11,510 nucleotides of DNA, from NCBI GenBank assembly GCA_938018155.1, contig CALIIG010000155.1, forward strand, positions 1 to 11,510. The letters run 5' to 3'. A model generated the notes under the pieces. It did not search any database. It saw only the letters and a program-made list of their open reading frames with translations, and was not told where the DNA came from. The DNA comes from an uncultured Prevotella sp. (lineage in GTDB: Bacteria > Bacteroidota > Bacteroidia > Bacteroidales > Bacteroidaceae). Each line of letters opens with the position of its first letter. Position 1 is the stretch's first letter. The position numbers and the translations under genes were made by a program. Shown piece by piece: positions 1-8,061 of this stretch.

Positions 1-36
1 AAGATTGAGTTGGTGAAATTAACTGACAACCGATAA
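1..36 (+). CDS. C-terminal end of an upstream gene (partial)
   Basis: Frame 1 reads KIELVKLTDNR followed by TAA at 34-36. The body of the gene is outside the window. From knowledge of Bacteroidales genomes, a CorC/HlyC-type (CNNM plus CBS) hemolysin-family membrane protein often precedes the large PpiD gene, and a short basic/hydrophobic strand like IELVKL would suit the end of its CorC_HlyC domain. Eleven residues cannot prove this; identity is inference from neighbourhood only. That the reading frame is coding at all is also only likely. Confidence 0.4.
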   Translation, partial: KIELVKLTDNR

Positions 37-140
37 CCTCTGACCTGCTGGCTTATACGTCGTCGTGGCACACGGATTATCCTGTAGTGCCCCATTCCGG
101 AAATTTTATTTCCTGCACTTTTGTTTTTGCAGGCTGGCTG

Positions 141-224
141 TACGACGGCCGTCACACGTGCGTATGACGGCTGTCGCACGAGTGGTACGACGATCGCCGT
201 ACGCGCGTTCGTCGGCCGCCGTAA
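141..224. repeat. GC-rich degenerate ~22-nt palindromic tandem repeat
   Basis: Three successive units begin TACGACGGCCGTC (141), TATGACGGCTGTC (163) and TACGACGATCGCC (186), and a fourth, shorter one begins TTCGTCGGCCGCC (208). Spacing is 22, 23 and 22 nt, and CACG/CGCG-type sequence fills the rest of each unit. A more diverged copy may lie at 56-75. Cores are palindromic: 145-154 is the perfect palindrome GACGGCCGTC, 185-202 is palindromic except for one mismatched pair, and CGTGCG (157-162) can pair with CGCACG (175-180). The block is far richer in G+C than the flanking DNA. It could be a REP-like element, a structured RNA segment or a protein-binding array; function is unknown. Confidence 0.6.
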
Positions 225-335
225 ATCCGGCTCCTGCCTCGGGAGGCTTATTCATTACGGTTAAATATTCAGGACAATATTGCGTCAAAGCTTAATTTTT
301 CCATGGAAATGTTCACGCGTTTGCCGATTAATTAG

Positions 336-343
336 TAAATTTG
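336..343 (+). promoter_or_regulatory. possible -7 element upstream of the ppiD-like gene
   Basis: TAAATTTG matches the Bacteroidetes -7 consensus TAnnTTTG and lies about 70 nt before the ATG at 415. No TTG/TTTG sits at the expected 19-21 nt spacing; the nearest TTTG (320-323) is only 12 nt away, so support is moderate. The gene may also be read through from upstream. Confidence 0.4.
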
Positions 344-414
344 TACGCATTTATATGTGGAAAAGCTCCTGATATTGAAATTATAAAAACATCAAAATAA
401 AATAATTAAAACAA

Positions 415-2556
415 ATGGCAGCATTAGGAAAAATCAGAAGCAGGGGCCTGACCTTAATCATTATCATTGGTCTTGGCTTGTTTGCTTTTATTGCCGAAGA
501 GGCCTTTCGTTCTTGCGAGTCTTCCCGCAATAACCAGCGTCAACAAATCGGTGAAGTGTTAGGTGAGAAAATGAACTTTGAAGATTTCGCCAAGCTCGTT
601 GATGAAGCACAGGATGCTATGAAGGTCATGGGGCAGGATAACCTGAACGATGAGCAGCTTAACCAGCTGCGTGATCAGGTTTGGCAGAGCTACGTTCAGT
701 ATAAGCTCATCGAGAATCAATGCAATAAACTGGGGCTCACTGTTACGGATGGCGAAATGGAGAACGTGCTTAGCCAGGGTACAAATCAGATGCTTCTCTC
801 AACCCCGTTTGTTAATCAGCAGACAGGTCGTTTCGATGCCAACCAGCTAAAACAGTTCCTTGCTCAGTACAAGCAGGCACAAACATCGAACCCGCAGGCC
901 GCCCAGCAGTATGAAAGCATTTACAAATATTGGAACTATATTGAAAAATCGTTGCGCCAGCAGCTTCTTATCCAGAAGTATAATGCACTGTTAGCCCACT
1001 GCTTCCTGTCAAATCCCGTTGAAGCCAGGATGAGCTTTAATGAAGAAAATCAGGAAAGTCAGATTCAGCTTGCTGCATATCCTTATTCTTCTATACAGGA
1101 TAACAAGGTTACAATATCTGATGCCGACTTGAAGTCTAAATACGAAGAGCTGAAGCCTCGTTTCCAGCAGTATATTGAAACACGCGATATTGAATACATT
1201 GATGTTAAGGTAACAGCATCGGCTGCCGACCGTGCCGCATTGGCAAAACAGTTTGCCGATTACAGCAAACAGCTTGCAGGGGCTGCCGATCCTGCTGATG
1301 TTGTTCGTAAAAGTACGTCGGCAATTCCTTACCTTGGCATCCCTGTCGGCAAGGAAGCATTCCCTGCTGATATTGCCGACAAGCTTGATTCGATAGCCGT
1401 TGGTCGCGTTGTCGGCCCGGTTGAAGACAAGCAGGATAATACGCTTAACCTCATTAAGCTGGTTGCAAAACAGCAGCTTCCTGATTCGGTTCAGTTCCGC
1501 GCTATTCAGGTTGGCGGTACAACACCCGATGAAGCACATCAGCGTGCCGACTCCATTTACACCGCATTGAAAGGCGGTGCCGACTTTGCAGCCATTGCAA
1601 AGAAGTATGGACAGGACGGCTCGGAGCAGTGGCTTACTACCCGTCAGTATGAATACACCAATACAATTGACAACGACAGCAGGAACTATCTGAACAACTT
1701 GCTGACAATGGGTGCCAAAGAGCTTAAGAATATACAAACTACACAGGGTAATATTATTGTTGAAGTTCTGGACCGTAAGAACATGATCAACAAATATACA
1801 GCTGCTGTAATTAAACGCACTATTGACTATTCGAGCGACACACGCAGTAAAATATTTAATAAGTTCAGCCAGTTTGTAAGTGCAAATCAAACGCCGGAAG
1901 CTATCGAAAAGAATGCAGCAAAGAGCGGTTATCGCTTGCAAGAGGCTAAAGATGTTACAACAAGCCAGCATTATCTGGCTGGTATTCGCTCAACACGCGA
2001 TGCTATGAAGTGGCTCTTTGATGCAAAGGAGGGTGGCGTTTCGCAAATGTACGAGTGTGGAAACAACGGCGATAACCTTCTGTTGGTTGTGTGCACGAAG
2101 ATTCATCCCGTTGGTTACAGAGGACTTGATGACCCACAGGTAAAAGAGCTTGTTAAGGCAGAGGTAATGCGTGACAAAAAAGCCGGTCAGCTTATAGCCA
2201 GAGTTAACGGCGTAAAGAGCATTGCAGCTGCAAAGGCTAAGGGTGCCGTTGTGTCGACAGTTAATCAGGTTACGTTTGCCGCTCCGGTGTTTGTTCAGAC
2301 AACCGGTGCAAGCGAGCCGGCACTAAGTGGTGCTGTTTATGCAACCAAAGCAGGAGCATTCTGTTCACATCCTGTAAAGGGTATGGCTGGTGTATATCAG
2401 TTCCAGGTAATGAATCGTACAAAGAATGCAGCCCGGTTCAACGAAAAGGAACAGGAAGGCAAACTTGTTCAGAAGGCAATGCAATATGCAGGCAACTTCA
2501 TGAACGAGCTTTACATCAAGGGTAAAGTGGTTGATAACCGCTACTTGTTCTTCTAA
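415..2556 (+). CDS. ppiD: PpiD/SurA-like periplasmic peptidyl-prolyl isomerase/chaperone
   Basis: A 713-aa protein with one N-terminal membrane anchor (about residues 13-30, after a basic start with K6, R8 and R10) and a large periplasmic part. Residues ~35-200 resemble the SurA_N_3/PpiD chaperone domain. Residues ~240-350 and ~356-455 look like two successive parvulin-type units; the second has the typical order of a strand (FRAIQVGG), a helix, GGADFAAIAKKYGQDGS, and a closing TTQGNIIVEVLDRK. The C-terminal ~250 residues are helical or mixed, without a domain I can name. Length fits the ~700-aa PpiD-like foldases of Bacteroidales, which help outer-membrane and secreted proteins fold after Sec export. 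The His of the usual parvulin HIL motif is absent (R362-A-I), so isomerase activity is doubtful and chaperone function more likely. The ATG at 415 follows an A-rich leader, as is usual in this phylum, and keeps the anchor at the extreme N-terminus. Family call is firm; gene symbol is by analogy. Confidence 0.87.
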   Translation: MAALGKIRSRGLTLIIIIGLGLFAFIAEEAFRSCESSRNNQRQQIGEVLGEKMNFEDFAKLVDEAQDAMKVMGQDNLNDEQLNQLRDQVWQSYVQYKLIENQCNKLGLTVTDGEMENVLSQGTNQMLLSTPFVNQQTGRFDANQLKQFLAQYKQAQTSNPQAAQQYESIYKYWNYIEKSLRQQLLIQKYNALLAHCFLSNPVEARMSFNEENQESQIQLAAYPYSSIQDNKVTISDADLKSKYEELKPRFQQYIETRDIEYIDVKVTASAADRAALAKQFADYSKQLAGAADPADVVRKSTSAIPYLGIPVGKEAFPADIADKLDSIAVGRVVGPVEDKQDNTLNLIKLVAKQQLPDSVQFRAIQVGGTTPDEAHQRADSIYTALKGGADFAAIAKKYGQDGSEQWLTTRQYEYTNTIDNDSRNYLNNLLTMGAKELKNIQTTQGNIIVEVLDRKNMINKYTAAVIKRTIDYSSDTRSKIFNKFSQFVSANQTPEAIEKNAAKSGYRLQEAKDVTTSQHYLAGIRSTRDAMKWLFDAKEGGVSQMYECGNNGDNLLLVVCTKIHPVGYRGLDDPQVKELVKAEVMRDKKAGQLIARVNGVKSIAAAKAKGAVVSTVNQVTFAAPVFVQTTGASEPALSGAVYATKAGAFCSHPVKGMAGVYQFQVMNRTKNAARFNEKEQEGKLVQKAMQYAGNFMNELYIKGKVVDNRYLFF

Positions 2557-2581
2557 ACGCATATACCTTATTATATAATAT

Positions 2582-2617
2582 AAGAGCCTTGTCATTGTGA
2601 CGAGGCTCTTGTTTTTG
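2582..2617 (+). terminator. rho-independent terminator after the ppiD-like gene
   Basis: AAGAGCCT (2582-2589) pairs with AGGCTCTT (2603-2610). A G-U wobble and GTCA/TGAC then extend the stem to 13 pairs around a 3-nt loop. GTTTTTG follows. It starts about 25 nt after the stop codon of the 713-aa gene. Confidence 0.9.
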
Positions 2618-2662
2618 TTTGGAGAAATTATAATTCTCTCATATTTAATTGATGTTGCTGCA

Positions 2663-2693
2663 CTTGTGTATTCTAAAAAAAAAGCTAACTTTG
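2663..2693 (+). promoter_or_regulatory. Bacteroidetes-type promoter for the 369-aa gene
   Basis: CTTG (2663-2666), a 19-nt spacer and TAACTTTG (2686-2693) match the -33/-7 consensus closely, followed by CACGA as often seen near the start site. It lies downstream of the preceding terminator and about 70 nt before the ATG at 2767, so this gene should be transcribed on its own. Confidence 0.75.
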
Positions 2694-2766
2694 CACGAAA
2701 TAGATGTAAATATGTCGGTTTTATTTCGAAATGATTATATAATAACCCAATAATATCAAAACATTT

Positions 2767-3876
2767 ATGCTTAAATTCAGAAAATCATTGCCTGTGTTTA
2801 CATTGCTTATAGCATGTAGCGTACAGTCTGTGGCACAGAAATCGTTTAAATTCGACCGTGTGAATTTCATCCCCAAAGACATGAAAGAGGTTGTCTTTCC
2901 TGCTCAGTTAACTAAAATCGGGCCTGACGATACGTACAAATTTGTAGGTACACAGAACACGATAGATGTGTATCCTGCCCAAATGAATTTGGGAAAGGGG
3001 AACGGTATTAATGTAAAAGACGGTGCTGCAAAGTACACAATAGAGGTATTTTTTACCAAAAAGCCAGAGTTTAAACGTGCTTTCGACTTCCAGAATGCAC
3101 GCTATACTGGCGATACAAGTGCCGGTGTTTGCCTGCGTACAGAGGTAAAAGTTGGTGTTGGTTGCAAAATAAAGGGAGAGGATGGCAATACACTTGTATA
3201 CTTTTCTCTTTTAGATTCAGCCAGCGTTGAGAAGGGCTTTGTAGGGTATGATGCTGCAAAGAACAGTATTTCCATTACTGATAAGCCAAGCTCTGCAAAG
3301 TGGGGTTCTGATGAAACAGCAGGCAGATTCTTCAATGAACACGAAGGAGCTATACGCGGTTTGGCCGTAAAGGAAGCTGTTGTATTTGCTGGAAACAAGC
3401 TCGCAAAGCGCGTACAGTTGTTCCTTGTTGGTGATAAGTATAGCAAACTACAATATGCTGATGTTCCCGAAAAACTACAATCGTCCTATCCTTCTGAGGC
3501 AGCCCTGGCCAAAGAAGCAGGTCAGCTATATGGCCAGTGGCTGCAAAATATGGAAGATGGCAAGCTTAATGCCCAGCTTCTGGCACTTAGTGATAAGTTC
3601 GCAAGCCTTGATGTTAAAGGAAAGTCAATTGAATACGATTACTTTGTATATACTAATGCCGCTATGCTTGCTGCGATGGCGCAGAGCTTTGACAAAGCGC
3701 ACGAATATGGTGTAAAGGCTGATAAGAGCGACCCCAACTCGTGGAAACCATCACTGAGCAATACTATTTATGGTATTTATCAAATGTATATGCTCAGGAA
3801 ATTGCTGGCAGAGCGCACGTCGCCTGACGCTTTTATTGACCTTGCAGGCGGTGTAGCCGACGTTTACAAGCGATAA
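2767..3876 (+). CDS. exported protein of unknown function
   Basis: I do not recognise this 369-aa protein. The N-terminus is a signal peptide: basic MLKFRK, a hydrophobic stretch to about residue 17, and a probable signal peptidase I site after S-V-A (residue 23) in the SVAQ pattern common in this phylum. LIAC (residues 14-17) could alternatively be a lipobox, making it a lipoprotein. Residues ~30-215 are rich in alternating hydrophobic/polar stretches, suggesting beta structure, perhaps a ligand- or surface-binding domain. Residues ~230-369 look helical, with Ala-, Leu- and Tyr-rich segments that could form TPR-like helical pairs (around 282-345). There are no visible catalytic motifs. It has its own promoter and is closed by a strong hairpin, so it is probably monocistronic. 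Location is likely periplasm or outer membrane. Coding status is well supported by length and signal peptide; function is unknown. Confidence 0.82.
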   Translation: MLKFRKSLPVFTLLIACSVQSVAQKSFKFDRVNFIPKDMKEVVFPAQLTKIGPDDTYKFVGTQNTIDVYPAQMNLGKGNGINVKDGAAKYTIEVFFTKKPEFKRAFDFQNARYTGDTSAGVCLRTEVKVGVGCKIKGEDGNTLVYFSLLDSASVEKGFVGYDAAKNSISITDKPSSAKWGSDETAGRFFNEHEGAIRGLAVKEAVVFAGNKLAKRVQLFLVGDKYSKLQYADVPEKLQSSYPSEAALAKEAGQLYGQWLQNMEDGKLNAQLLALSDKFASLDVKGKSIEYDYFVYTNAAMLAAMAQSFDKAHEYGVKADKSDPNSWKPSLSNTIYGIYQMYMLRKLLAERTSPDAFIDLAGGVADVYKR

Positions 3877-3885
3877 TGGTAATTG

Positions 3886-3930
3886 AAAGAAAGGCGTAGC
3901 ATGATAGGCTTTCATGCTACGCCTTTCTTT
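3886..3930. terminator. bidirectional terminator, 19-bp perfect hairpin
   Basis: AAAGAAAGGCGTAGCATGA (3886-3904) is perfectly complementary to 3912-3930, with a 7-nt loop. The arms begin with an A-rich end and finish with a T-rich end on both strands, so it can terminate the 369-aa gene (stop 10 nt upstream) and also transcripts of the convergent transporter gene ending at 4033. Confidence 0.85.
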
Positions 3931-4032
3931 ATTTCAGTAGAATCTTAATGCTACAACAGCCCTGCCGGGTTTGTTTTTAACCCCAAAAATATGGGCTTTT
4001 ACAGGATTAAGATTCCGCTGTACGTTATATTT

Positions 4033-5499
4033 TTAGAATATTCCCAGTTTGCCCAGTACAATAAGCAATGAGAATCCGAGGATAAGTGCTATTATTCCTA
4101 CTATAACTCCTGCCTTTCCCATGTCCTTTTGCTCAATAAGACCGGTAGAGTAGGCAATGGCATTCGGAGGGGTTGATATGGGCAGGCACATGGCAGCAGA
4201 TGCTGCTACGGCAATGCCTACGATGATAGTGGATGAGCCTCCTATAATATGAAGTTTGTCTCCCATGCCTGCACATACTACGGTAAGGATAGGAATCATG
4301 AGAGCTGCCGTTGCCGTGTTACTGATAAAATTGGATAAGAAGAACGTTACCAAACCGGCAATGGTCAATATTACAATCGGATTCCAATCGCCGAAAGGTA
4401 TGGCGTTGATAGCCGTCTTGGCAAGGCCGGTACCGTTCATGGCCATACCAAGGGCGAATCCACCCGCTACCATCCATATCACTCCCCAGTCAATCTCCTG
4501 AAGATCTTTTGCAGTGATAACTCCAGTTAAGGCAAAAACGGCAATCGGTAACATCGCAACCGTATTTGCATTTATGCCTATGGTTTTACCGAATATCCAG
4601 AGAAGAATCGTAACAATCATTGTAACGGCAACAACAACAGTGCGCCAGTTGTGCTGCATATCACCCTGAATGTCAAGCTCAATCGTTTTACCCGTAAAGG
4701 GGAATAAGCGTCGTAGCAACAGCCATGCAATGAACAAGAGAACTAAAACCAAAGGCACCATGATGGCCATCCAAAGCCCAAACGATACGTCCATGTTTAA
4801 ACCCGCAGGGTCATTCAGTATTTTGAAGGCAAAGGCATTGGGCGGAGTGCCGATGGGTGTTCCCATACCTCCGAGGTTTGCGCCAATAGGAATGGCCATT
4901 GTAAGAGCTATTCGTCCCTTACCGTTCGCGGGAAGAGCTTTAAATACCGGTGTAAGGAAAGTGAGCATCATGGCTGCAGTAGCCGTGTTTGAGATAAACA
5001 TGGAAAACAATCCTGTAATAAGCATAAAGCCCAATAATACATTTTCACTTTTCTTCCCAAAGGGCTTTATCATGGTTTTGGCCATCCATACATCAAGTCC
5101 TGACTTGGTAGCTGCTATGGCAAGGATGAAACCACCGAGGAAGAGGATAATGGTGGGGTCGGCAAAACATGCCATTATACCCACCGAATCGAGGAAAAGG
5201 CCATACTCTCCGCCTTCACCCTGCATGAATTTAAATGATGAATCGCTGACAAAGAAAAGCAAAACGAAGATGATACACACTGATGTAGCCCACGCTGGTA
5301 TGGCTTCAGTAAGCCAAAGCATGACGGCCATGACGAAGATTGCTATAACGCGTTGTTGAACAATAGTAAGTCCGTCAATACCGAACAGGCCGCCAGGCAG
5401 ATTCCATACAACAATTGTGAAAAGGGCCGTTAATAGGAACCACAAGCACTTTTTTTTGTTTAAGTCGCCCGTTAAAACTTTTTTTACGGTTTCTTGCAT
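4033..5499 (-). CDS. SLC13/DASS-family sodium:anion symporter
   Basis: A 488-aa polytopic inner-membrane protein of the divalent anion:sodium symporter family (SLC13; VcINDY is the structural model). Both signature SNT motifs are present in nearly identical inverted-repeat halves: FISNTATAAMM (168-178) and FISNTATAALM (391-401). Each half also has a TPPNA motif (218-222 and 443-447), which together with SNT shapes the Na+ and substrate sites. The cytoplasmic N-terminus is basic, followed by 11 or more hydrophobic segments. Family members carry C4-dicarboxylates, citrate or sulfate with Na+; the exact substrate cannot be read here, though dicarboxylates such as succinate or fumarate are reasonable. 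The ATG at 5499 is about 50 nt downstream of a very good promoter. It is an isolated gene, convergent with the 369-aa gene and separated from the DUF1573 gene upstream by a terminator. No catalytic residue is missing and length is normal. Confidence 0.93.
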   Translation of the reverse strand: MQETVKKVLTGDLNKKKCLWFLLTALFTIVVWNLPGGLFGIDGLTIVQQRVIAIFVMAVMLWLTEAIPAWATSVCIIFVLLFFVSDSSFKFMQGEGGEYGLFLDSVGIMACFADPTIILFLGGFILAIAATKSGLDVWMAKTMIKPFGKKSENVLLGFMLITGLFSMFISNTATAAMMLTFLTPVFKALPANGKGRIALTMAIPIGANLGGMGTPIGTPPNAFAFKILNDPAGLNMDVSFGLWMAIMVPLVLVLLFIAWLLLRRLFPFTGKTIELDIQGDMQHNWRTVVVAVTMIVTILLWIFGKTIGINANTVAMLPIAVFALTGVITAKDLQEIDWGVIWMVAGGFALGMAMNGTGLAKTAINAIPFGDWNPIVILTIAGLVTFFLSNFISNTATAALMIPILTVVCAGMGDKLHIIGGSSTIIVGIAVAASAAMCLPISTPPNAIAYSTGLIEQKDMGKAGVIVGIIALILGFSLLIVLGKLGIF

Positions 5500-5546
5500 A
5501 GTTTAAAGTTGGGTAGTTTTAAAATATTCATATATAGGTTTGGCGA

Positions 5547-5578
5547 CAAAATTAACGTAAAATTTGTTTTCAGGCAAA
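5547..5578 (-). promoter_or_regulatory. promoter for the DASS transporter gene
   Basis: Read on the minus strand: TTTG (5578-5575), a 20-nt spacer, then TAATTTTG (5554-5547). This is an almost ideal Bacteroidetes -33/-7 pair about 50 nt before the start codon at 5499. Confidence 0.75.
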
Positions 5579-5604
5579 TAATTCCTTACTTTTTTCGATA
5601 AATA

Positions 5605-5636
5605 AAGGCCATTCCCCATATTTGGAGAATGGCCTT
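5605..5636 (-). terminator. terminator of the DUF1573 gene
   Basis: AAGGCCATTC (5605-5614) pairs with GAATGGCCTT (5627-5636), a 10-bp stem with a further partly paired interior. On the minus strand it is followed by a T-rich tail (TTATTTATCG). It lies about 60 nt after the stop codon at 5695 and separates this gene from the transporter. Confidence 0.75.
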
Positions 5637-5694
5637 ATAATGTGTTGAATATACTATCAGATAGTATAAAATGCGATATAATATCTTTATGTTT

Positions 5695-6087
5695 CTACTT
5701 CCCTGACTTCGACTCTGTCATTGTACCTTCAATATAAAGGCGCGTAACTTCAGGCACTCCATTTGTACGAATGGTAATGGCTTTTTTGAAATGGCCGGTG
5801 AATTTCGTCTTACCGTTGTAAGTAACTTCCACTGTTCCTTTTTCGCCTGGCTTTATAGGGTTTTTGGTATATGTTGGGATTGTGCATCCACAACTGGCAG
5901 CAGCCTGGTTGATAACAAGAGGCTTGTCACCCACATTCGTAAAGGTGAACGTACATTTCTGAACCGGACTGTCCTCGGAAAAGGTGCCAAAGTTATATTC
6001 TGACTTGTCAAACTTAATTTGTGCCTGTGCAAAAGTTGTGGTGATTCCTGCAACGAGCATTAATGATGCTAAAAGTAATTTCCTCAT
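5695..6087 (-). CDS. exported DUF1573 domain protein
   Basis: A 130-aa protein with a Sec signal peptide (MRKLLLASLMLVAGITTTFA, cleavage probably after A20 or A22) followed by one DUF1573 (PF07610) domain, an immunoglobulin-like beta sandwich related to the ASH/MSP fold. Hallmarks visible are the opening FDKSEYNFGTFSED (26-39), the fibronectin-like FTFTNVGDKPLVI (47-59), the conserved ASCGCT segment with C66 and C68, and P-KPGEKGTVEVTYN (79-92). Small single-domain DUF1573 proteins are very common in Bacteroidales and are predicted to be periplasmic or surface proteins; the role is unknown, and the CGC pair could bind metal or be redox active. The gene is monocistronic, divergent from aspS, with its own candidate promoter and terminator. 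The start is supported by the signal peptide beginning immediately at residue 1. Confidence 0.9.
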   Translation of the reverse strand: MRKLLLASLMLVAGITTTFAQAQIKFDKSEYNFGTFSEDSPVQKCTFTFTNVGDKPLVINQAAASCGCTIPTYTKNPIKPGEKGTVEVTYNGKTKFTGHFKKAITIRTNGVPEVTRLYIEGTMTESKSGK

Positions 6088-6118
6088 AGTATATAATATT
6101 TCTTTTCTCTTTGACGAA

Positions 6119-6153
6119 CAAAAATATAAAAAGTTTCGTGTAATTCATAACAA
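6119..6153 (-). promoter_or_regulatory. candidate promoter for the DUF1573 gene
   Basis: On the minus strand TATTTTTG (6126-6119) fits the -7 consensus about 30 nt upstream of the start codon. The nearest TTG (6153-6151) is 24 nt away, a little longer than usual, so the -33 half is weak. Confidence 0.5.
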
Positions 6154-6221
6154 TATATAGCTTTTAACATTCTTTTTGGGGCTTATGATTACCGTTTTTC
6201 CCATTCCAATAAAAAAAGTAG

Positions 6222-6229
6222 TACTTTTG
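6222..6229 (+). promoter_or_regulatory. candidate -7 element for aspS
   Basis: TACTTTTG matches TAnnTTTG, 29 nt before the aspS ATG. The expected -33 position holds only a T run (about 6195-6199), not TTTG. This implies a short leader of roughly 20 nt with an AAAGG stretch just before the ATG. Confidence 0.5.
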
Positions 6230-6258
6230 TATGTAGTTATAATTATATCATTAAAGGT

Positions 6259-8028
6259 ATGTATAGAACAAATACTTGCGGAGAGTTGCGGCTCTCTGAT
6301 TCGGGGAAAGATGTTGTTGTTGCCGGATGGGTACAACGTTCACGCAAGATGGGCGGGATGACTTTCATTGATTTACGTGATCGTTATGGTATTACTCAGT
6401 TGGTCTTTAATGAGGCCGATGACAAAGCTCTCTGTGATGAAGCAAACAAGTTAGGCAGAGAGTTTTGCATCCAGGTGAAGGGCGTTGTTAATGAACGGCA
6501 GAGCAAAAACCCTAAGATGGATACTGGCGATATTGAGATTATTGCTAAGGAACTGGTTGTTTTAAGCCCGTCTTTAACTCCTCCTTTTACAATAGAGGAC
6601 AACACAGACGGTGGCGATGACATCCGTATGAAGTATCGTTATTTGGATTTACGTCGTCCTTCAGTCCGCTATAATTTAGAGCTTCGTCACAGAATGACGA
6701 TTCTTATTCGAAATTTTCTTGACAACCAAAAGTTTATAGAGGTAGAGACTCCCGTTCTTATTGGTTCAACACCTGAGGGTGCACGTGATTTCGTTGTTCC
6801 GTCTCGTATGAACCCCGGCCAGTTTTATGCATTGCCTCAAAGCCCTCAAACTTTGAAGCAGCTGCTGATGGTTGCAGGCTTTGACCGTTATTTCCAAATT
6901 GCAAAATGTTTCCGTGATGAAGACCTTCGCGCTGATCGCCAGCCTGAATTTACCCAGGTTGATTGTGAAATGAGCTTTGTTGATCAGGACGACGTGATTA
7001 ATTTGTTCGAGGAAATGTGCCGTATGCTGTTTAAAGAAATACGCGGAGTAGATCTCCCCAGGCCTTTACAGCAAATGACCTGGCACGAAGCGATGAGGAA
7101 ATATGGCTCGGACAAACCCGACTTAAGATTTGGAATGGAGTTTGTTGAGCTAATGGACGTGTTGAAAAACAAATGCAATTTTTCAGTCTTTAACGAAGCA
7201 GACTATATTGGCGGTATTGTCGTTCCTGGTTGTGCAGATTACAGTCGTAAGCAATTAAACGAATTAACCGACTTCGTTAAGAGGCCGCAGGTTGGAGCAC
7301 AAGGATTGGTTTACATTAAGTTTAATGCAGACGGCACGGTTAAAAGTTCCATTGACAAGTTCTATACAGAGGAGCAATTGCAGCAGGTTAAAGCCGCTTC
7401 GGGGGCAAAGGATGGCGACCTTGTTCTTATTCTGTGTGGTAACAATGCCAACAAAACACGTGTTCAGCTTTGCAGTTTACGTTTAGAGATGGGTGACAGG
7501 CTTGGTCTTCGTGACAAGAATACATTTAAATGTCTGTGGATTGTCGACTTTCCCCTCTTTGAATGGAGTGATGAAGAGCAGCGTTTAATGGCCACACACC
7601 ATCCGTTTACCATGCCTAATCCGGATGACATTTCATTGCTGGATGAACATCCTGAGCGGGTAAGAGCCAAGGCATATGACTTTGTTTGTAACGGCATAGA
7701 AGTGGGAGGAGGATCGCTTCGTATCCATGACACGCGTCTTCAAGAGAAGATGTTTGAGGTGTTAGGCTTTACACCTGAACGCGCTGAGGCCCAATTCGGC
7801 TTCTTAATGAATGCTTTTAAGTATGGCGCACCACCACATGCAGGGCTTGCTTTCGGTTTAGACCGTTTTGTAAGCATATTGGCTGGGCTCGACTCTATTC
7901 GCGATTGTATAGCCTTCCCCAAAAATAACAGTGGGCGGGATGTTATGCTTGATGCTCCCTCCAAGCTGGACAAGAAACAGCTTGATGAGCTGCATATAAA
8001 GGAAAATTTTAGCGAACCGGAGGCTTAA
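6259..8028 (+). CDS. aspS: aspartyl-tRNA synthetase
   Basis: A 589-aa class IIb aminoacyl-tRNA synthetase of standard bacterial length that charges tRNA-Asp with aspartate in the cytoplasm. The N-terminal OB-fold anticodon-binding domain (1-~105) contains [20 protein letters not shown] (23-42). Class II motif 1 is in [20 protein letters not shown] (159-178). Motif 2 is [16 protein letters not shown] (218-233), and the aspartate/ATP pocket segment FYALPQSPQ is at 189-197. The bacterial GAD insertion occupies roughly 290-420, and motif 3 is GLAFGLDRF (529-537). Residue 31 is Met, where discriminating bacterial enzymes have Leu and non-discriminating ones have His; this suggests (inference) an enzyme specific for tRNA-Asp. 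The ATG at 6259 aligns with the usual MYRTxxCGEL start, and longer frames upstream are not needed. Single gene with its own terminator. Confidence 0.98.
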   Translation: MYRTNTCGELRLSDSGKDVVVAGWVQRSRKMGGMTFIDLRDRYGITQLVFNEADDKALCDEANKLGREFCIQVKGVVNERQSKNPKMDTGDIEIIAKELVVLSPSLTPPFTIEDNTDGGDDIRMKYRYLDLRRPSVRYNLELRHRMTILIRNFLDNQKFIEVETPVLIGSTPEGARDFVVPSRMNPGQFYALPQSPQTLKQLLMVAGFDRYFQIAKCFRDEDLRADRQPEFTQVDCEMSFVDQDDVINLFEEMCRMLFKEIRGVDLPRPLQQMTWHEAMRKYGSDKPDLRFGMEFVELMDVLKNKCNFSVFNEADYIGGIVVPGCADYSRKQLNELTDFVKRPQVGAQGLVYIKFNADGTVKSSIDKFYTEEQLQQVKAASGAKDGDLVLILCGNNANKTRVQLCSLRLEMGDRLGLRDKNTFKCLWIVDFPLFEWSDEEQRLMATHHPFTMPNPDDISLLDEHPERVRAKAYDFVCNGIEVGGGSLRIHDTRLQEKMFEVLGFTPERAEAQFGFLMNAFKYGAPPHAGLAFGLDRFVSILAGLDSIRDCIAFPKNNSGRDVMLDAPSKLDKKQLDELHIKENFSEPEA

Positions 8029-8061
8029 TGCCCCTTATCTTCGAATAATCATGCAATTATC

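Larger units (their letters stand above)
37..414. other. intergenic region, 378 bp, with GC-rich repeat block
   Basis: No convincing gene. Open frames across 65-295 on both strands run through the GC-rich repeats, have arginine/alanine-rich low-complexity translations and lack a plausible leader, so I regard them as spurious. The left two thirds hold the degenerate palindromic repeats listed separately. The right third (about 290-414) becomes A/T-rich and carries a possible promoter for the ppiD-like gene. No clear terminator hairpin with a T tract was found for the upstream gene. Confidence 0.7.

Noticed and set aside
65..295. Open frames on both strands across the GC-rich repeat block (76 aa on +, 60 aa on -)
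   Set aside because: They consist of translated repeats and G/C-rich flanks, lack plausible leaders or domains, and overlap each other on opposite strands.
1009..1971. 320-codon antisense frame inside the ppiD-like gene
   Set aside because: The sense strand encodes a clear conserved foldase. The antisense product is Cys/Ile/Leu-rich without a start signal or domain, as expected for a mirror frame of a codon-biased gene.
4670..5359. 229-codon antisense frame inside the DASS transporter
   Set aside because: It opposes a transporter with both SNT motifs. Its translation shows no family pattern and is a codon-bias shadow.
6088..6258. Possible riboswitch or T-box in the aspS leader
   Set aside because: The candidate promoter leaves only about 20 nt of leader, with no stem-loop or T-box-like motif, and T-boxes are not typical of this phylum.
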